From Certhia americana (Eukaryota; Chordata; Aves; Passeriformes; Certhiidae): a stretch of 64,000 nucleotides of DNA. A model generated the notes under the pieces. The model made no database searches. It worked only from the letters and a program-made list of their open reading frames with translations, and was not told the DNA's origin. Location: contig CM031858.1 of NCBI GenBank assembly GCA_018697195.1, positions 113,150,380 to 113,214,379 on the forward strand, in the 5' to 3' direction. Both the position numbers and the translations under genes were made by a program. Below are positions 10,520-23,756 of the stretch, piece by piece; positions within the stretch are counted from its first letter, which is position 1; each line of letters begins with the position of its first letter.

Positions 10520-11300
10520 CTTTGTTGTGGGCAGTGGGAGCTTAATACATTGTTAATTAAATAAGCCCTCCAGTTGAGTCACAGGGTGCAAAAAGGACCC
10601 CTTTGCTATCTAAACTCCTTCTTAGAGAGGACCCTGGGTGTAGATCCAATCTTAGTCCCAGATTTGTCAACAGTTTGACTGAAGGATTATATATGTGTAA
10701 TTGAACTTTGTCCTGCAAGATACATTTATATAAACATATATGATTTATTATGATAACAATTAGACAAAAAGATCTTAATTAGAATTATTTACTATACAGC
10801 ATAGGAGCTATAGCAACTATTATCATAGTGTATTATAAAACAGTGTTGGAGCAATTATATTAAATTAAAGCTAGCAAAAACAATTAAGTGAAGATTGATG
10901 TTACTCACCCACACCAATGACTGGGGGCAAATCTCTTTTGCTCAGCCTGGAGAAGTAACCCTGAGGGACACCTCTACTCGCGGGAGGAACCTCCACACAT
11001 ACACTCCAAGAATGAATTGTTAGAAGACTGTGCTGCTAAAATTCGGGGCCGGGCCTTTATAGTATAGAGCGGCTGACTGTCAGTCATATGTCTCCAGGCC
11101 AGCTGTGTCAGTTCAGCAGCTTTAGATAAGTTGTTGGTAGTATCACTCGTTTATTCCTTTGTCTGGGTACCAGTCCTACCACGTCTTCATCTCACTATCA
11201 GAATGTTTTATTTTGGGATTGACGAATCAGACTGGTTTCAGCTTTATTCAACACCAAAAGTGGTATGATGCCCCCTTCTTCATTTACCACTGGTAGCTTT
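10520..11300 (-). mobile_element. Possible degraded LTR-like block
   Basis: Read on the minus strand, this block has a TATAAAGG box near 11060 followed by GC-richer sequence, then an AATAAA at about 10740. It has a purine tract of the polypurine-tract kind at the right end (near 11270-11285). This order resembles U3-R-U5 of a retroviral LTR. I could not find TG...CA ends or a target duplication, so the boundaries are guesses. Minus-strand open frames at 11317-11783 just upstream are short and not recognisable as retroviral. It may simply be AT-rich intergenic DNA. Confidence 0.25.
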
Positions 11301-12399
11301 GCAAATAGGGCATTGTTCAAGTTGTTTTAGCCCATTCCAGGCAGAGCATCCTGCAAGTGCATGTGCATGTTGGAGGAAGAGTTACTAGTGCATTTTGGAA
11401 AGGAGTGGCTAAAGTGGGAGAAGAATGCAAGATACTGAAGGCAAATCTTGTAACTGAGCATGCTCCTAGTGAGTGGGAGATTTGAGCTGCTCCATGCACA
11501 GCTGTTTGCATGATATACTGAATACTTTCAGGGGCCTCACTTCTAAGAGAGATTCCTTTTGACAGGAATAATGTCCACCAAGTACCAGCTATCAGCAAGA
11601 GAAGGACTCCAAAGCTAAAGGGGAACAAAGAGCTGAGAGGAGGCACAGCAGAGGATGAGTACTGCTCTCATTGCCAGGGCACAGTCTAATCTCACCTGAG
11701 CTGGATAAGCGAAAGAGAGTTGTATTAGCAATGGAGTTTATGGACAGCTCAGAGAGCAAAAGCAAGGCAATAGGCCATAACACTGATGTGGGATGGGAGG
11801 TAACAGCTATAGATAGGCTAGAGCAACCTGAGGCTAAATGAGTCTTCTCAGGCCACAGGCAGGGCTTGTGAGTGGACTCTCATCAGAACCATTACAGCCT
11901 CTTGGTGTACTAGACCATGATGTTGAGTTTTTAAACTGATCAAGCCCAAATGGAACTCTTAAAAGACATAACTTGGCAGGCCAAACTTTGCAGTGAATAC
12001 CTAATTACAGGGTGTAATAAGCAGATGAAATTTGTACTGATTTGTCATGTTTAAGGTATGCCAAGTTAAAAAGCTTCTGATAGTTTCAGAAGCCTTAGGT
12101 AAGCATTTGGTCTCTTGTAAAAATTGTCTTACTGTTGTGATAAGAAATGGGTTCATGATCTCTCATTTTTTTAATTTGGCCTAATGCAGTTATCTTCATG
12201 TGCAACGATGAGTAAGCTTGTGTTAACCCTTGAGCAAATGCTGAAGGCCAATATTTTCCCCTTAGTGCATACTGTTAATAGTGGAAGATCTTGTTAAAGC
12301 CACCTCATTCTTGCATGCAGCTACAGGACTGAACGTTCTGTACTCCAAATGATCTGCACGAATGCCTAAATCTCCACCCTTAAAATCATGTGGAAGATT
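11301..12399. other. Unannotated non-coding stretch
   Basis: No recognised element. GC content is slightly higher in 11330-11900 than around it, and two short minus-strand open frames overlap here (11317-11646 and 11592-11783). One starts with a hydrophobic run that could pass for a signal peptide, but there is no family match, no splice context and no promoter. If the LTR-like block to the left is real, this could be remnant internal retroviral sequence. Confidence 0.35.
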
Positions 12400-12586
12400 G
12401 TATCATGGTGAGACACTGGAAGAAGTTGCCCAGAGAAGTTGCAGGTGCCCTGAACTCTTCAGAGCCACAGTGGATGGGGCTCTGAGTAACCTGGTCTTAG
12501 TGGGAAGTGTGCCTGCCCGGGGCAAGGAAGTTGGACTAGGTAATCTCTAAGTTCCCTTCCAGCCCAAACCATTATATGGTTCTATG
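12400..12586 (+). mobile_element. CR1 LINE 3'-end fragment
   Basis: It begins within the 'ggtgagacactggaa...gttgcccagagaagt' block and continues through 'ggatggggctctgagtaacctggtct'. It then shows the 'ttggactaggtaatctctaa' region and 'cccttccagcccaaacc', and ends in GGTTCTATG. Only the last ~190 bp of the element is present. Its subfamily looks the same as that of the copy interrupted by an LTR at 31166-32145. Confidence 0.9.
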
Positions 12587-13589
12587 TTTATTTCATCTTG
12601 ATTTTTGGAATCCTCAAGTTTCTACTAACATAAATAAAAAACCTAAATAATCAACTATTTAGCAATAAAAACTATAAATTTTCATAGGGGTTATATGCCT
12701 TTAATCCTATTACCCAATCTCCAATTTTTCATACAATTACATGAAAAGTAAAAAGCATTGAAAAAACAGACAGGAGAGAGTCTGAAAATTACTCTGCTGA
12801 AGTCTGTGACTTCTCAAGTAAAATGACAGCCTGAAATCAATGGGGCAACACATAAGCGTGAGGCTATACCTTACATAGCCTTTCTTCTTGAGTGTGTGTT
12901 GAGACTTTCAGTGGCAAGAAAGTGTTCAGGGGACGCTAAGTGAGAAAATTATAAATGTTTTCTGCTAACAGTATGCTATATATTATAATAGTGGCACAAT
13001 CTCGTCCTGGAACAATTAAAATCTCAGTATGAGAAGAAAGAAAAAGAACACTATTCTTTGTTTTACATGCTAGGTTTCCCTCTGTATGACTTGATAACCT
13101 GCTACTGAAGGAGGCAAAAAGAAAGTGATAATAAAAACCTCATTTCCCCCCCCTAAGGTATGAATTGTATTTAACTGATGTGCTTTTTGTATTTTCTAGC
13201 ATATAATTAATTGGAATTTGCACTCGTGAAAATGTCTTACAGTGTATAAGTAGCAACATGTTATTGTTAGAGAATGCTCACTAATTATCTCTATTGGACT
13301 TCCTGTTTTTAAAGTCTGTATCTAGGTCATTTTTGGGTGCTTCAGTGCTTCACATAACCATTTCCTATTGCAAAAGTAGAACTCAAAGCATACTCTAGAT
13401 CACAGGTAAATCTAGCAGTGGCAGGTAAACATACATATTTAGATCGTGCCAGAATCAACTTAGGTCAATGAAAGTTTACACTTAAGTCTCATTTTGGATT
13501 CTAAGTAGTTTTTATGGCAGAACTCTGCTGATTTGATACTTCTGTTCTCTGAAAAGAATGTTGATGCTGTAGAATAGAAAGTGGAGCTC
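12587..13589. other. Unannotated AT-rich stretch between two CR1 pieces
   Basis: No gene, RNA or repeat was recognised. The sequence is AT-rich with short homopolymer runs. Confidence 0.5.
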
Positions 13590-13742
13590 AAGAACTTTCT
13601 TTTCTGTGAGAAAATGTGAGAACATGCTACCCAGAGAGGTTGTAGAGTTGCCTTCTGTGGACAGACTTAAAAGCTGTCTGGACACAAGCCTAAGTAACAT
13701 GCTCAAACTAAATGACCTCCAGTGGTCCATTTCAACCTTACC
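13590..13742 (+). mobile_element. Diverged CR1 LINE 3'-end fragment
   Basis: The pattern 'ttctgtgagaa...tgctacccagagaggttgtagag' followed by 'aatgacctccagtggtcc' and 'tttcaacctta' matches the last part of avian CR1. There are many substitutions and the terminal octamer repeat is lost. It appears older than the copies at 30.3 and 31.2 kb. Confidence 0.75.
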
Positions 13743-16700
13743 CGTTTGGTGAAAATAAATGTGGCTTTTTCTTGTTCTGCTTTGTTTTACCTGTATACAG
13801 CTACTTGTATTTTGGGCATATAATAGAGAACTGAACCCATAATGTACACAAAGTTAGCAATTAAGATCTATGAATAGAATTATATGTTTTAAGTCTCTAG
13901 AGCAATAGAAGTCTTCAGGCACTATCCAGCATGTAAGTAATCTCGTAGGTCACACTTGTATGACAAATGAAATTATTTGGTATCCAACTGGGTTCATAGA
14001 GATTCTTCACGTACATCTGTATTTAGAATAAAATTCCATAGATGTATTAAAAAAATAGGTATATGATATATACGATAGCAAATCAAAAACACCCCACAGA
14101 ACTCAGGTTATTTAATCTTGTTTCATTTTGTTCATACATATCTTTTATGATTAAAACAATAGATGAAGGCTACTACATAGCTCTTCATATCTTTCGTGAT
14201 AGTATTCTGCCTTCCAAAAGTTGCCAGAATCTTTAGATGAAGTTTTAGAATATAAAACAAAAAGAAATAACAATAGTTTCCTGAACCTTAGCTGTGAAGA
14301 GGAAAGAGTTGAAACATCTTATTTTCTGGAATAATTCACAAGAAACAGATTTTAGAAAGCCACAATGGAAAATTCATCCTAAGATATACCTTAGATACCT
14401 AAGAGTTGTTCTGAATAATTTTACAAATGTCTTGCGTCCTTGAATCCTAATTTAGGATTCTTTCTTCTCTGTTATGCCACTGAAGCAGCTTTTGACTATT
14501 TAATCCTACTTTATCCCAGATAAAATTTCTGCAAAATTTTCTGCTTGGAACTTTTGGGTGCTTTAGACCTTGACTATCAGAGTGGCTTCAGTTTCTCGTG
14601 TAATGTGGATATGCTTCTGTTAAAAGTTTATTTAGCCAAATGACCCTGAGGCTTTTTTCATTGCCGTTCGTTTGGTACCTACCATCTGCACTATCACTGA
14701 CATTGATACAGTCAATGTGCTACCTTTCTTTATTCTGACTTTCCACCTGCAGCCAAGAAGGGTCATTTCAGACAATAACAGTAACTCATCTTTATTCTGG
14801 TATTTAAATGTAAGAGATGTCTTACAGACCCCTCATTTAATTCATTCACTGACCTCCTTCAATAAGATAAACAAGAATTTATTTTGTCACATGTTAATTA
14901 GTTTTCCACAACAAAGAGAAACTAAGTATATGATTGTAGTGTTTGTATGGCTATTTAATACTAATTTAGCTGTTGCAGAAGAGTGACACCATTCATTGCA
15001 ATCAGAACTGGGGAATCAAAACACAACTGAATACTGAGAGTCCAGACTCTAATAAGTACTTGTTTTGTGACTCAGTGCTGCAGGTGACTTTTATAGCTAG
15101 AGGATGAAATAAGCTCTTCATTTCATAGCAAAAAAAAAAAAAAAAAAGAAAACAAACCAAAAACCATGGAAACACATAAAAGTAAAGACCCAGCACTTGA
15201 ATAATGTTGCCTTCTTAGTGAGTCATGATGTAAACCTTTCAGCATGCTGTGACCTACTATAATCAGTTTCAAAAATTTCAAACCAACTTACTCAATACCT
15301 ACATTTTATCCAAAACCATAAAAACTAAATATCAATTTAAAAAAATAAAATCACCTTTCATAAATTTCTTTCTTGATGGTTACTATTTAAACAACTATAA
15401 ATATTCTTAGTGTTATTGTAGCACACTTCTTTTTTTCCCAACAGTCACAGGAGTCATTAACGTTCAAAGATGGTGTTATTGCAAAGTACGATAACATCCA
15501 AAATATCTTCACTATTTCCTCTGCCTAAAACAGAGTGGAAATTCTTTGGGAACCGGGGATGTCTTTACACAGGTTTATTACTGCGTCTCACCTATATAGC
15601 TCAGCTATCAGAATGTTCCCTTTTAAGAGATCATTTAGCTTATGCTGTCACTGTCATAGTCACCTTTCTGCTGACAACTCTTCTGATTTTGCAAGAGTTG
15701 TTTTCAGAAGTACAGTCATTGGTTAGTGCAAAGGAAGGAGGAAGTTATGTGGCACTAATAATTGTTACTAATTTTCAGTGAGCCCTTCGATCTGATTTCT
15801 GTTTGACAGGAAATTCTCTGAAATACCTTATTTTAGTCGGCACAGTATTGAGGAAATTTCATTAAAATTCTATATAGAGATTTGTGTTTAGTCAGCTTCC
15901 TACTGTTGTTCTCTTCCCATCTGGGACATTAACACCAGAGAACTTGATTTCTTTAGATATATAATTTTTATATATTTTTTTCTTTGCAGTGTAATTACTA
16001 GAGCAGCACTGTTAAGTTCACAGAACCCAAAATCTCCCAGACCTGAAACACTACAAAATGACTGTGAAGAATCTAACCTAAACTGGTGATACAAGTTTGA
16101 TAGAGGTTCTTCCTCCTTTAGACAGAAGATAGGCTCTGTTTCCTCTAAGAAGATTTGGTTTTGCCAATCAATTCATATAAAAACCTTTACCTGTAGAGAA
16201 AATAAGGGCCTGTGGTATTCATTACTTCTGCTCTCTCTTGTTATATTAAATACCGAAGACTTTAATGGAAGTTGAAGGATAATTTTTAATACAATTAAAT
16301 AACAGTGAGGTAATGATACTTTTCATTCCCATAGCTTTGAAACATAAAGATAATTATTTTCTCAGTTCTCTGTAGAATAGGCATGTATCATTAGCCTTCG
16401 AGTACAGTGAAGTACAGCAAGGTTAAACAAATGTTTCAGAACTAGAAAAAAAATAAGGAAAACCAAGAATAGCACTCTAATTTCTTGTCATCTTGTTCTG
16501 TTCTGTTTTCACAAGATCAGCCTTTATTAAGTTGTCATCTGAAGTACCTTTAACAGGTTATACCCATGAAGAATTTAAATTAGAGGCTTCGAAAGTTTAT
16601 TTAGGAAATTAACTATCAAGACAGGGGATATAAAAAGCATTGCACTGGTGGTGAGTTTTGTCAAGTATACACAATTTAAAGTCCTGTCATGTGCTTGCTT

Positions 16701-19700
16701 GGATGCAAGTTTCTTGTGTGTTTTCTTTTTATGGCTGGAGTGCTTACCAAAACAAAATCCCAAATGTCGTTATATAGGAGAAATACCTAGGTTGTGATAC
16801 TTCTGGGTTCCCTTAAGAAGAACAAGTTTCCTGCTGTTGTAGGGAACCTGAAATACTGGTAATGTACTCTGGTAGCTTTTGCACTACAAGCCTTACATTT
16901 TTCTCAAGGCAAAGGAGAATGATCTCTGATTTATGGCATGCAGGAACAGAGTTCTTGGCTTTTCTTTGAGCCCGCTTTTACTTGCTTGTATCTGATTTTG
17001 GGGAGTTGAGCAAAACAGGGACACCCAGCACTTGCAGTTTTTTATTCTTTGATAGATTTTACCAGATTTTGTAGGCTCCAAGGTGAAATTGCTAGAAGCA
17101 AAACAGTCTCCTGGTAAAATTGTATGACAGATATCCAGTCTAGGCAGCTTTACAAGAAAAATAAGTCTTAATAGTGTTTTGGTTGCTTGGTTGGTTGGGG
17201 TTTTTTTTTGGTTTTTTTTGTTCTTTTGTTTTGTTTTTTTTTAATGGGGAAAAATCCAACCAAACAAAAAGCACCTTTAATATTAAGCTATATAGCCAAT
17301 ATACCAAATAGGGTTCCTGAACCAAGTTAAAAACTACAATCCTGACATTTCTGTTTAAATTTTTCTGAAGGGAGATCACATTTGGATGAGTTCAAAAGCT
17401 GTTTTCATGAGCTTTTGCAATTTTCTTCTACAGCAAAATTTAGCTGTTTTCACCAGGCATCACTGCAAGTTGCCAGGAAAGTGTCAGAATTCTTCTCAGT
17501 AAATCAGTTTCTACAAATTTGTCCCAGGTAGAAAAAACATTTGCAAAGAAAATGAGTCTTATGACTAAAAGAAAAAAGTAACAAATCTAGTGATGGGGAA
17601 AGAAAAATAGTGTTCTTGGTAAAGGCTATTTTTGTAAAATTTTTAGGACTATTTTTTATATCCTTGTAGGAAGCTCTCCTGTTTACTGATCTAATCATTG
17701 GTATGAAAAAATTCTTTATGACCTTCAAAATATTTCTGCGATGTATGAGGATGGAAAGGGTGCTACACTCTATGAAGGATCATTTCTTCTACAATAAAAT
17801 GTTTTTCTCCCATATTCTTACTGCCTATGTTTCATCTTGTGGGTCAGCGAGCTCTCTTGTCCGTGCTTAAATAAGTCTGTCCAGCTGCATCCTGAAAACA
17901 ATTGTACAAAATCAGTTCTTCCTTCAAGCCCCAAATGCCACTAGTGAGACACACACTGCCAGAGTGGACCCCATCTTCCCATGGTGAGAGAAAGGATCAC
18001 AGCTGCCTCCTTACAGAGCTTCATTCCTACACTGGCTTCCCTAAAGAGGAAACACTGAGGAATATTCTGATTGAATACTAGAGTAATTCAGGTAAGACTT
18101 GAAAATAAAATCTTTTTTTAACGTATTTTTTCATGAGAGACTGTGTCATGGTAATTCAGTTTTGGGACTGTAAACAACTAGTGCTGTTCTGGTACTGGCT
18201 CCAGATATATTAGAGTTTTGTTACCAGACTGTACATCTTACTTGCCGGAGGTCTTAACTCTCTACTGTTAGAATCCTTGGCACTGTAAGGAAAGGAATGC
18301 CTGATACTTCTGTATACATGTAGACTGTACTTGAAACGTCTCCAAGATGTAGTCTGAGGTTCAAAGCAGATCTGCATTCTTAATCAATAAAGGAATTGTG
18401 ATGTTGCATTTGCATCTCTGTTGAATAAAGCACTCTTGGAAGGATTCATATTTTGGGAAAGAGATGTTTTAAGAGATTTAGGAGAAATCTTGATACAGAT
18501 AAAGAAATAAAAATTACAAGGTTAGACATTGCTTGGAAAGCATGCATTCTCTAAGAACACAATTTAATAAAAGAAAAAAAACCCGACACTTTCTATTGGT
18601 ATTTGTTATATCTACATCTAACATAACAGACCTGAGTCCCAAGTGTGTTGCAAAACATCTGCAGCCGGACTGTTTTCTGTCAGAATTGATGCTGGGGTTT
18701 TCTGCAAACTTAAGCAGTCATCTTTCCATTTTCCATTAATGCACAAGCCAACACTCAGAGCTTGTAGTTCTAGAGCTAGTCAGTCTTCTTGTCCAGGGAA
18801 TTAATGAAGGTCACTCAGAATCTGTGTCTATAAGGCACACTAAAATATGTCACAGATGAGAAGAAATATGTAGACATTTCTGTTCATTTTGAAAAGGATA
18901 GTGTCTTCAAGCATAATGCCATTAGTTTTCTTTCTGAGATGTTTTCTAAGTTGAGAAATGTCAAAAGGCAAAACCCAGAGGGAACCATTGTGCAATGATT
19001 TCTTTTATATTTAAAGATAGTGTTCAGAAGAAGCAGTACACTTGTTAAAAGGGTAGGTGTTTTAATCTGAAGTGAAAAATGGAAGGCATTCTGTAGAAGA
19101 CTTGAAAACAAATTCATCACTTCACACATTAGGCTATCTAGAGATGAAATTTTGGCACAGTGTTTGAGGATAAATGGCATGTCTTTTTGATCAAAGTTTT
19201 TGGAGATTAGCTGAATATTAAATATGTAAATATACTCGCCTCTAACAGGTATGTAATCAGCAAGAATGATCAAAGTATCCTTTCAAATCTCTAGACAGAT
19301 ACTAAGTATGTATTTTCCCCAGTTCAGAATTTAATTTTTTTTTTTTTTTTTAACAGGAGCCTCTTCATCTGTTCTTCTTCAGGAAAAACATCATACTGAC
19401 AATGAAGACTTCTTTTGAAAAACTTAAAGAGGAGCATTTGCTGTGACGTATTGATCCTTTGGAAGCAGCTGATAGTGGCAAAGCCCACTGCATCACTTAG
19501 GAGTCTGACAACCCTGGAAACAGGCTGGCCAAACTGCATGAATCTGATTTTTGCATTGCTTACATCCCTGTGCTAGCAGCTGTAATCATAGTATTAGCCT
19601 TCTGTAGTCCTCATGTAACCTCTTGAAACTTATATGGGCTCCATGCTCTGAGATTACCTGCCAAATATTTAAAAAAAGAATCATCATCACCTCTCCCTTT

Positions 19701-22700
19701 CTTTTCATTTTCCACCTGGGGAGAAAATAGCTTGATTAGTTTGGGTGATGATAGGAAGCTGGAGGAAATCCAATCATGATTTTTCAATCTGAAGGGTTTA
19801 TTTCCTTTCATTTCATTCATTTCCATTCAGCTGAAGGTAATGAGGTTATGCAGGTCTGATTTCAAAGGGCACAATTTTGAAATGATGGGTTTTGCTTAGG
19901 TACATTATAGCTTTAAATTGGTGATTTTGATGAAGCTGCATAAACTAGAGTATAATGCAGTTTCTTCTCCCCCCCCCAGAAATATGGTGGCTCAGCAGTG
20001 AAGACACGCAGTGGTTTGTTGTTTTTTTTTCTCTCTCCCTACTAAAGCATACAAGAACAGATCTGCTGAGTAGGAAGTGCTATTTTTACATAATCACTTT
20101 TCAAACCAGAGCCTCACTGTAGACATTTTGAAGACACCAAACTAAGCATTCTAGCAGTCACTTCTCCTCCAGCTGCAAAACTGCATATAAGACGCTGTAG
20201 TGTAGGTCATTTAATAATTTAGTAGTCAACTAGCTGAAGTATTTTCCAGTAAGTATTCTTCACATTTCTGGGGTTAACCATCCAGAAATTCCTTGCTTAC
20301 ATACAAGCTTACAATTTCAAAAAAACTTTTTGAAAAATCAAGGTATCTAAAAGATAATGTAAATGTGGTTATTTGTTTTGAAAATTCTTTTTAATTTACT
20401 GCGATTCATTGCTATAACAACTGAGCATCTAATTTATTTTCATAATCAGCCCTTTGAGACAGAGAAGTGTTATTGTTATCCTCATCATTCAGATGAGAAG
20501 TGTTTTGCTTAAAGCTGTCCAGGGCCTGCATAAAAGAGAAGGGAAATAAAACCATCTTTCATATTTCAATCTGAATTGTTCAAATGCTAATGAAATAGCA
20601 AACATGATTAAAGTACTTGTTTACAAGTTGTTGCAGAGGCATCTCTTCCTTGACCATGTGACTTCCATCCTCTCACTCTTTTTTTTTGACTCCCTCCAGC
20701 TGCTGCCATTGACCTCCACTTTTTTTTTCTTTGCACCAGTGATTGGGGCAACATATTTTCCCTCTTTTTTTTGATCGAGGCTAAATTTCTCTTTTTTACA
20801 GGCTTTGCTATAATCTGGGATGACTCCTAGCAACTCCCTAGTTGCTATTGTTTTCCAAAAGAAAAAAAAAAAGAACAAAACCTGTTACATGAAAGACAAA
20901 CAAACCCCAAACACATTCAGAAATCATAGATCCAATAAGCATGTAGTAACCATAACAATTCAAAACATTTGTTGAAAGCTGACCTTTTGGCTAGAGAGCA
21001 TAACTTTTCAGGTAGTTAATTACAGATTAAGATATGGATGCATTCATAATCTTTCTTTATCATTTCTGCAGAAGTTGTTACTTAAGAATGCCTGGCTCAC
21101 TTGAGGCACATTAACCTCTTTGCATCCCAGCTGGCTTACCCTGTGTTTGTGATAAACAGCTGGCATTAAAAAAAAAAAAAGTGTCAGCAAAAGTAGTAAG
21201 AAATATAAGGTATTTTAAAAGTTTTCTGTCACCCATTTCTTCCAACATGAAGCAGAAGAGGGTTTTGGGGGGTTTTTTAATTCCTGAGAGCAGTCTCTTT
21301 GACTTTGATAGCTCAAATTTCAGAACACTTGTCTAAGTTTTTATAGCACCATAGTAAGGGACTGCAAGGCCCATATCCAGAAATGGGCTTTGAGCCAAGT
21401 TCTGGTTCAGTGACTTACAGGTTTTGTGGGTAGAAACCAGTGGGCTTAAACACAAAGCACTTTTACTTGTGTTAGAGACTTTCACAACTCAAATACTGTC
21501 CTTATTAACCTTAGAGTTTGAATTAATATTGCCCCATAGTTTCCAGTTAATATGTATTCTGCCTATCAGAACATCAGCTTTTCAGTCAAGTTAGCCTTTG
21601 CTTCCTAGCAAAGTCCTTCCTGTTCATAGAGCAGCCTAGATGGTGCTGCAAGTTGAGATAATTTTAGGCTTAGCTGAACAACAACTTCTCTCATCTGTGA
21701 CCAACAAGGTGTTTTGCTGAGTTCTGAAACAACCAGAAGGAAAATGTACAGAAAGTGTCAATGAGTCATTTGTGTACATGCCTCTGAGCATTTATCCTTC
21801 TCTTGGAAGGGCATTTTTCCTCTGATCCACTGAAGCGTAATGAAATAATATTTTAATTTTAGGACTGGACTTACATGTAAATGTTGTACTCTCAAATTGT
21901 AGAACTCTGATGTACACATTACTATAACCTAGTAATTAGCTATGCCAGTATTCAAGTAAGGAAGCAAACTCACAGTGAATGAACAGGCGAGTTTCTCCTA
22001 CTCTGTAATGCTATTCTGAAAATCACTTTGGAAATGACCCAGTGGGGTCATTCTTCTATCCAAGGAATAGATTTGTCACTGCACACCCTTGCCTTGTAAA
22101 TACAAAATAATTGTTATGTTATGTGTATATTCTGGCATTTGAAGTCAGGTACTTTTCTACAGACCTGAAAAGCTGGATGCTTTGTATAATGTGAACATCA
22201 TTGGCTGCTATACTCTTTACCTCCTTGTGTAAAAATAAGTGTTGTGCTGAAGAAGATACTTTCCATTCTTACTATTTGATGACTTACCCACATTTTAGAG
22301 TTAATTCAATATTTTATTTTACTGCATTTCAGAAATATAGATGATTCCAAACTTTGTCTGATAGGCCAAATTAAAAAAAAAAGAAAAAAAAAATTACTCA
22401 CATGTCTTTCTTTTTTTTAAGAACATTCTAGAAAATTGCTAGTATGCTACACTGAAGAAGTGGCTGTAAGAGTGTCTAGTAACACATGAAACATATAATT
22501 ATGCATTGATACATTAGTATGTGAACTCTTCTATAGTTTTGCTTTTCCTGAAGACCCTATTTTTACCTGAAGAACAGAAGTGCAATAATATTACAAAGCA
22601 GCAAGACATTACTTGGTAAAAAAAGAGTTTGTGAGATAGCTTAGTTTTGAATCTCAAGATGGACTATAAAGTTGTTTTCATGTGTGAGGCTAAGGGATCA

Positions 22701-23500
22701 TTACAAGTGCTGCTGAAATTATCAGACTTTGAAAAAAAATGCAAACATTAAGTCAATTGCGATGAAAAGCTGCACAGAAGTATGAGAAATGCTGTTTTCT
22801 TTGTCTTTTCCTCAGTGATTTTCTTTCAGTTTTAGTGACAGCATTCATTTTGCTTGATTTATAGAAAATTAGAATTCATAAGTATCGGTTTAGAGGCTGT
22901 CTAAATGTTAAGTTCTTTGAGTTGGAAAAAATGTTCAGAATCCTAATACAAGATTGCAGACTTGTAAAATGAAAGCATGTTTTTCTAATAAAATTTTTAA
23001 AGGACAAATGTACTTCCAGCTGTGCCATATTTCTGTAACTAATAAAATGCAAAAGCTCGTCAGCTGATGGAATTCAGTATTACTTGATGCTAGTAAGGCA
23101 AAATCCACATAAACACATGGCTCACTAACTAAAAAGTGTCTGCAGTGTGTTAAACATTAGGAGAAATGAAACCTAAAACTATGCAATCAATATCTGAAAA
23201 ATAAACATGATCTTAAGTTTTTCCTAATATTAATTTGTTGTTAAGGAAAAATATATCTTCAGTTCTAATAGTTTATTTTCCATATTTGCTTACAGCTGAG
23301 AACTAATTAATTTATTATTTTTCCCAGTAAAGGAGCTACTGGAATGATAGAACAGTTGAGAAATACCTGATGGATGCTGCACTTGAGATAGTTCAGTTTG
23401 TAGCAGGCTTTGGATTAGTTATATGAAATGTCCAATATCCTAAGGAGACTTGAGGAATTATTTGTCCTTGTTTTCGATTTTTTTGCCGATCTGCATTTTA
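13743..23500. other. Unannotated AT-rich non-coding stretch
   Basis: Nearly 10 kb without a recognised gene or mobile element. It contains a run of 18 A (15130-15147), a T/G-only tract (17175-17243), T or A runs near 19335 and 20640-20875, and a weak splice-bounded segment at 18017-18091. Open frames are at most about 130 codons, scattered on both strands, and show no recognisable motif. Confidence 0.5.
17175..17243. repeat. T/G-only low-complexity tract
   Basis: Almost pure T and G on the plus strand, built from TTGG, GGGG and long T runs. It is similar in texture to the tracts at 48800-48890 and, on the other strand, at 34052-34198 and 56517-56588. Confidence 0.75.
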
Positions 23501-23513
23501 TTGAGGCACGGAA

Positions 23514-23530
23514 TGCCCTCTGGTGGCGCA
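23514..23530 (-). promoter_or_regulatory. CTCF-like site
   Basis: TGCCCTCTGGTGGCGCA contains CCCTCTGGTGGC, a good match to the reverse-strand form of the CTCF core. It sits in an otherwise AT-rich neighbourhood, which makes the match stand out. The site points left. A second site with the opposite orientation lies 5 kb to the right. Confidence 0.4.
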
Positions 23531-23617
23531 CAAACTTTATGGCAAGTGAAAGTATGGGAAAAATGGGAATTAACAGTTGAGTGTGCAGCCTCTCTTCGGC
23601 TCTGATTTTTTGCTCAG

Positions 23618-23756
23618 TGACAGAGCTTTTCCAGCAGTTGTGATGACTTTTGGCAAGTGGCTGAGGTTAGCAGTGAGGCTTTATTCAGAGCTTCCTCAAA
23701 GAGCTAAAAAGCTCCTGCAGCCCTGTCATGAGCGAGTGGCACTGCCCTTGGAACAG
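23618..23756 (+). other. Candidate 139-nt exon
   Basis: A strong acceptor (pyrimidine-rich run ending TTTTTTGCTCAG) is followed by 139 nt and then a strong donor, GAACAG|GTAAGA. One frame is open across the whole segment and upstream to an ATG at 23577. The peptide is basic and Leu-rich and matches no family I know. It starts about 90 bp right of the CTCF-like site. It could be an exon of a non-coding transcript, a coding exon of an unknown gene, or chance. Confidence 0.25.

Noticed and set aside
11317..11783. Short minus-strand frames with a hydrophobic start, considered as remnant retroviral envelope
   Set aside because: No diagnostic motif, broken into short frames, and the neighbouring LTR call is itself weak.
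15130..15147. A18 run considered as a retrocopy tail
   Set aside because: No AATAAA at the right distance (only a weak AATAAG-like hexamer), so a plain homopolymer is more likely.
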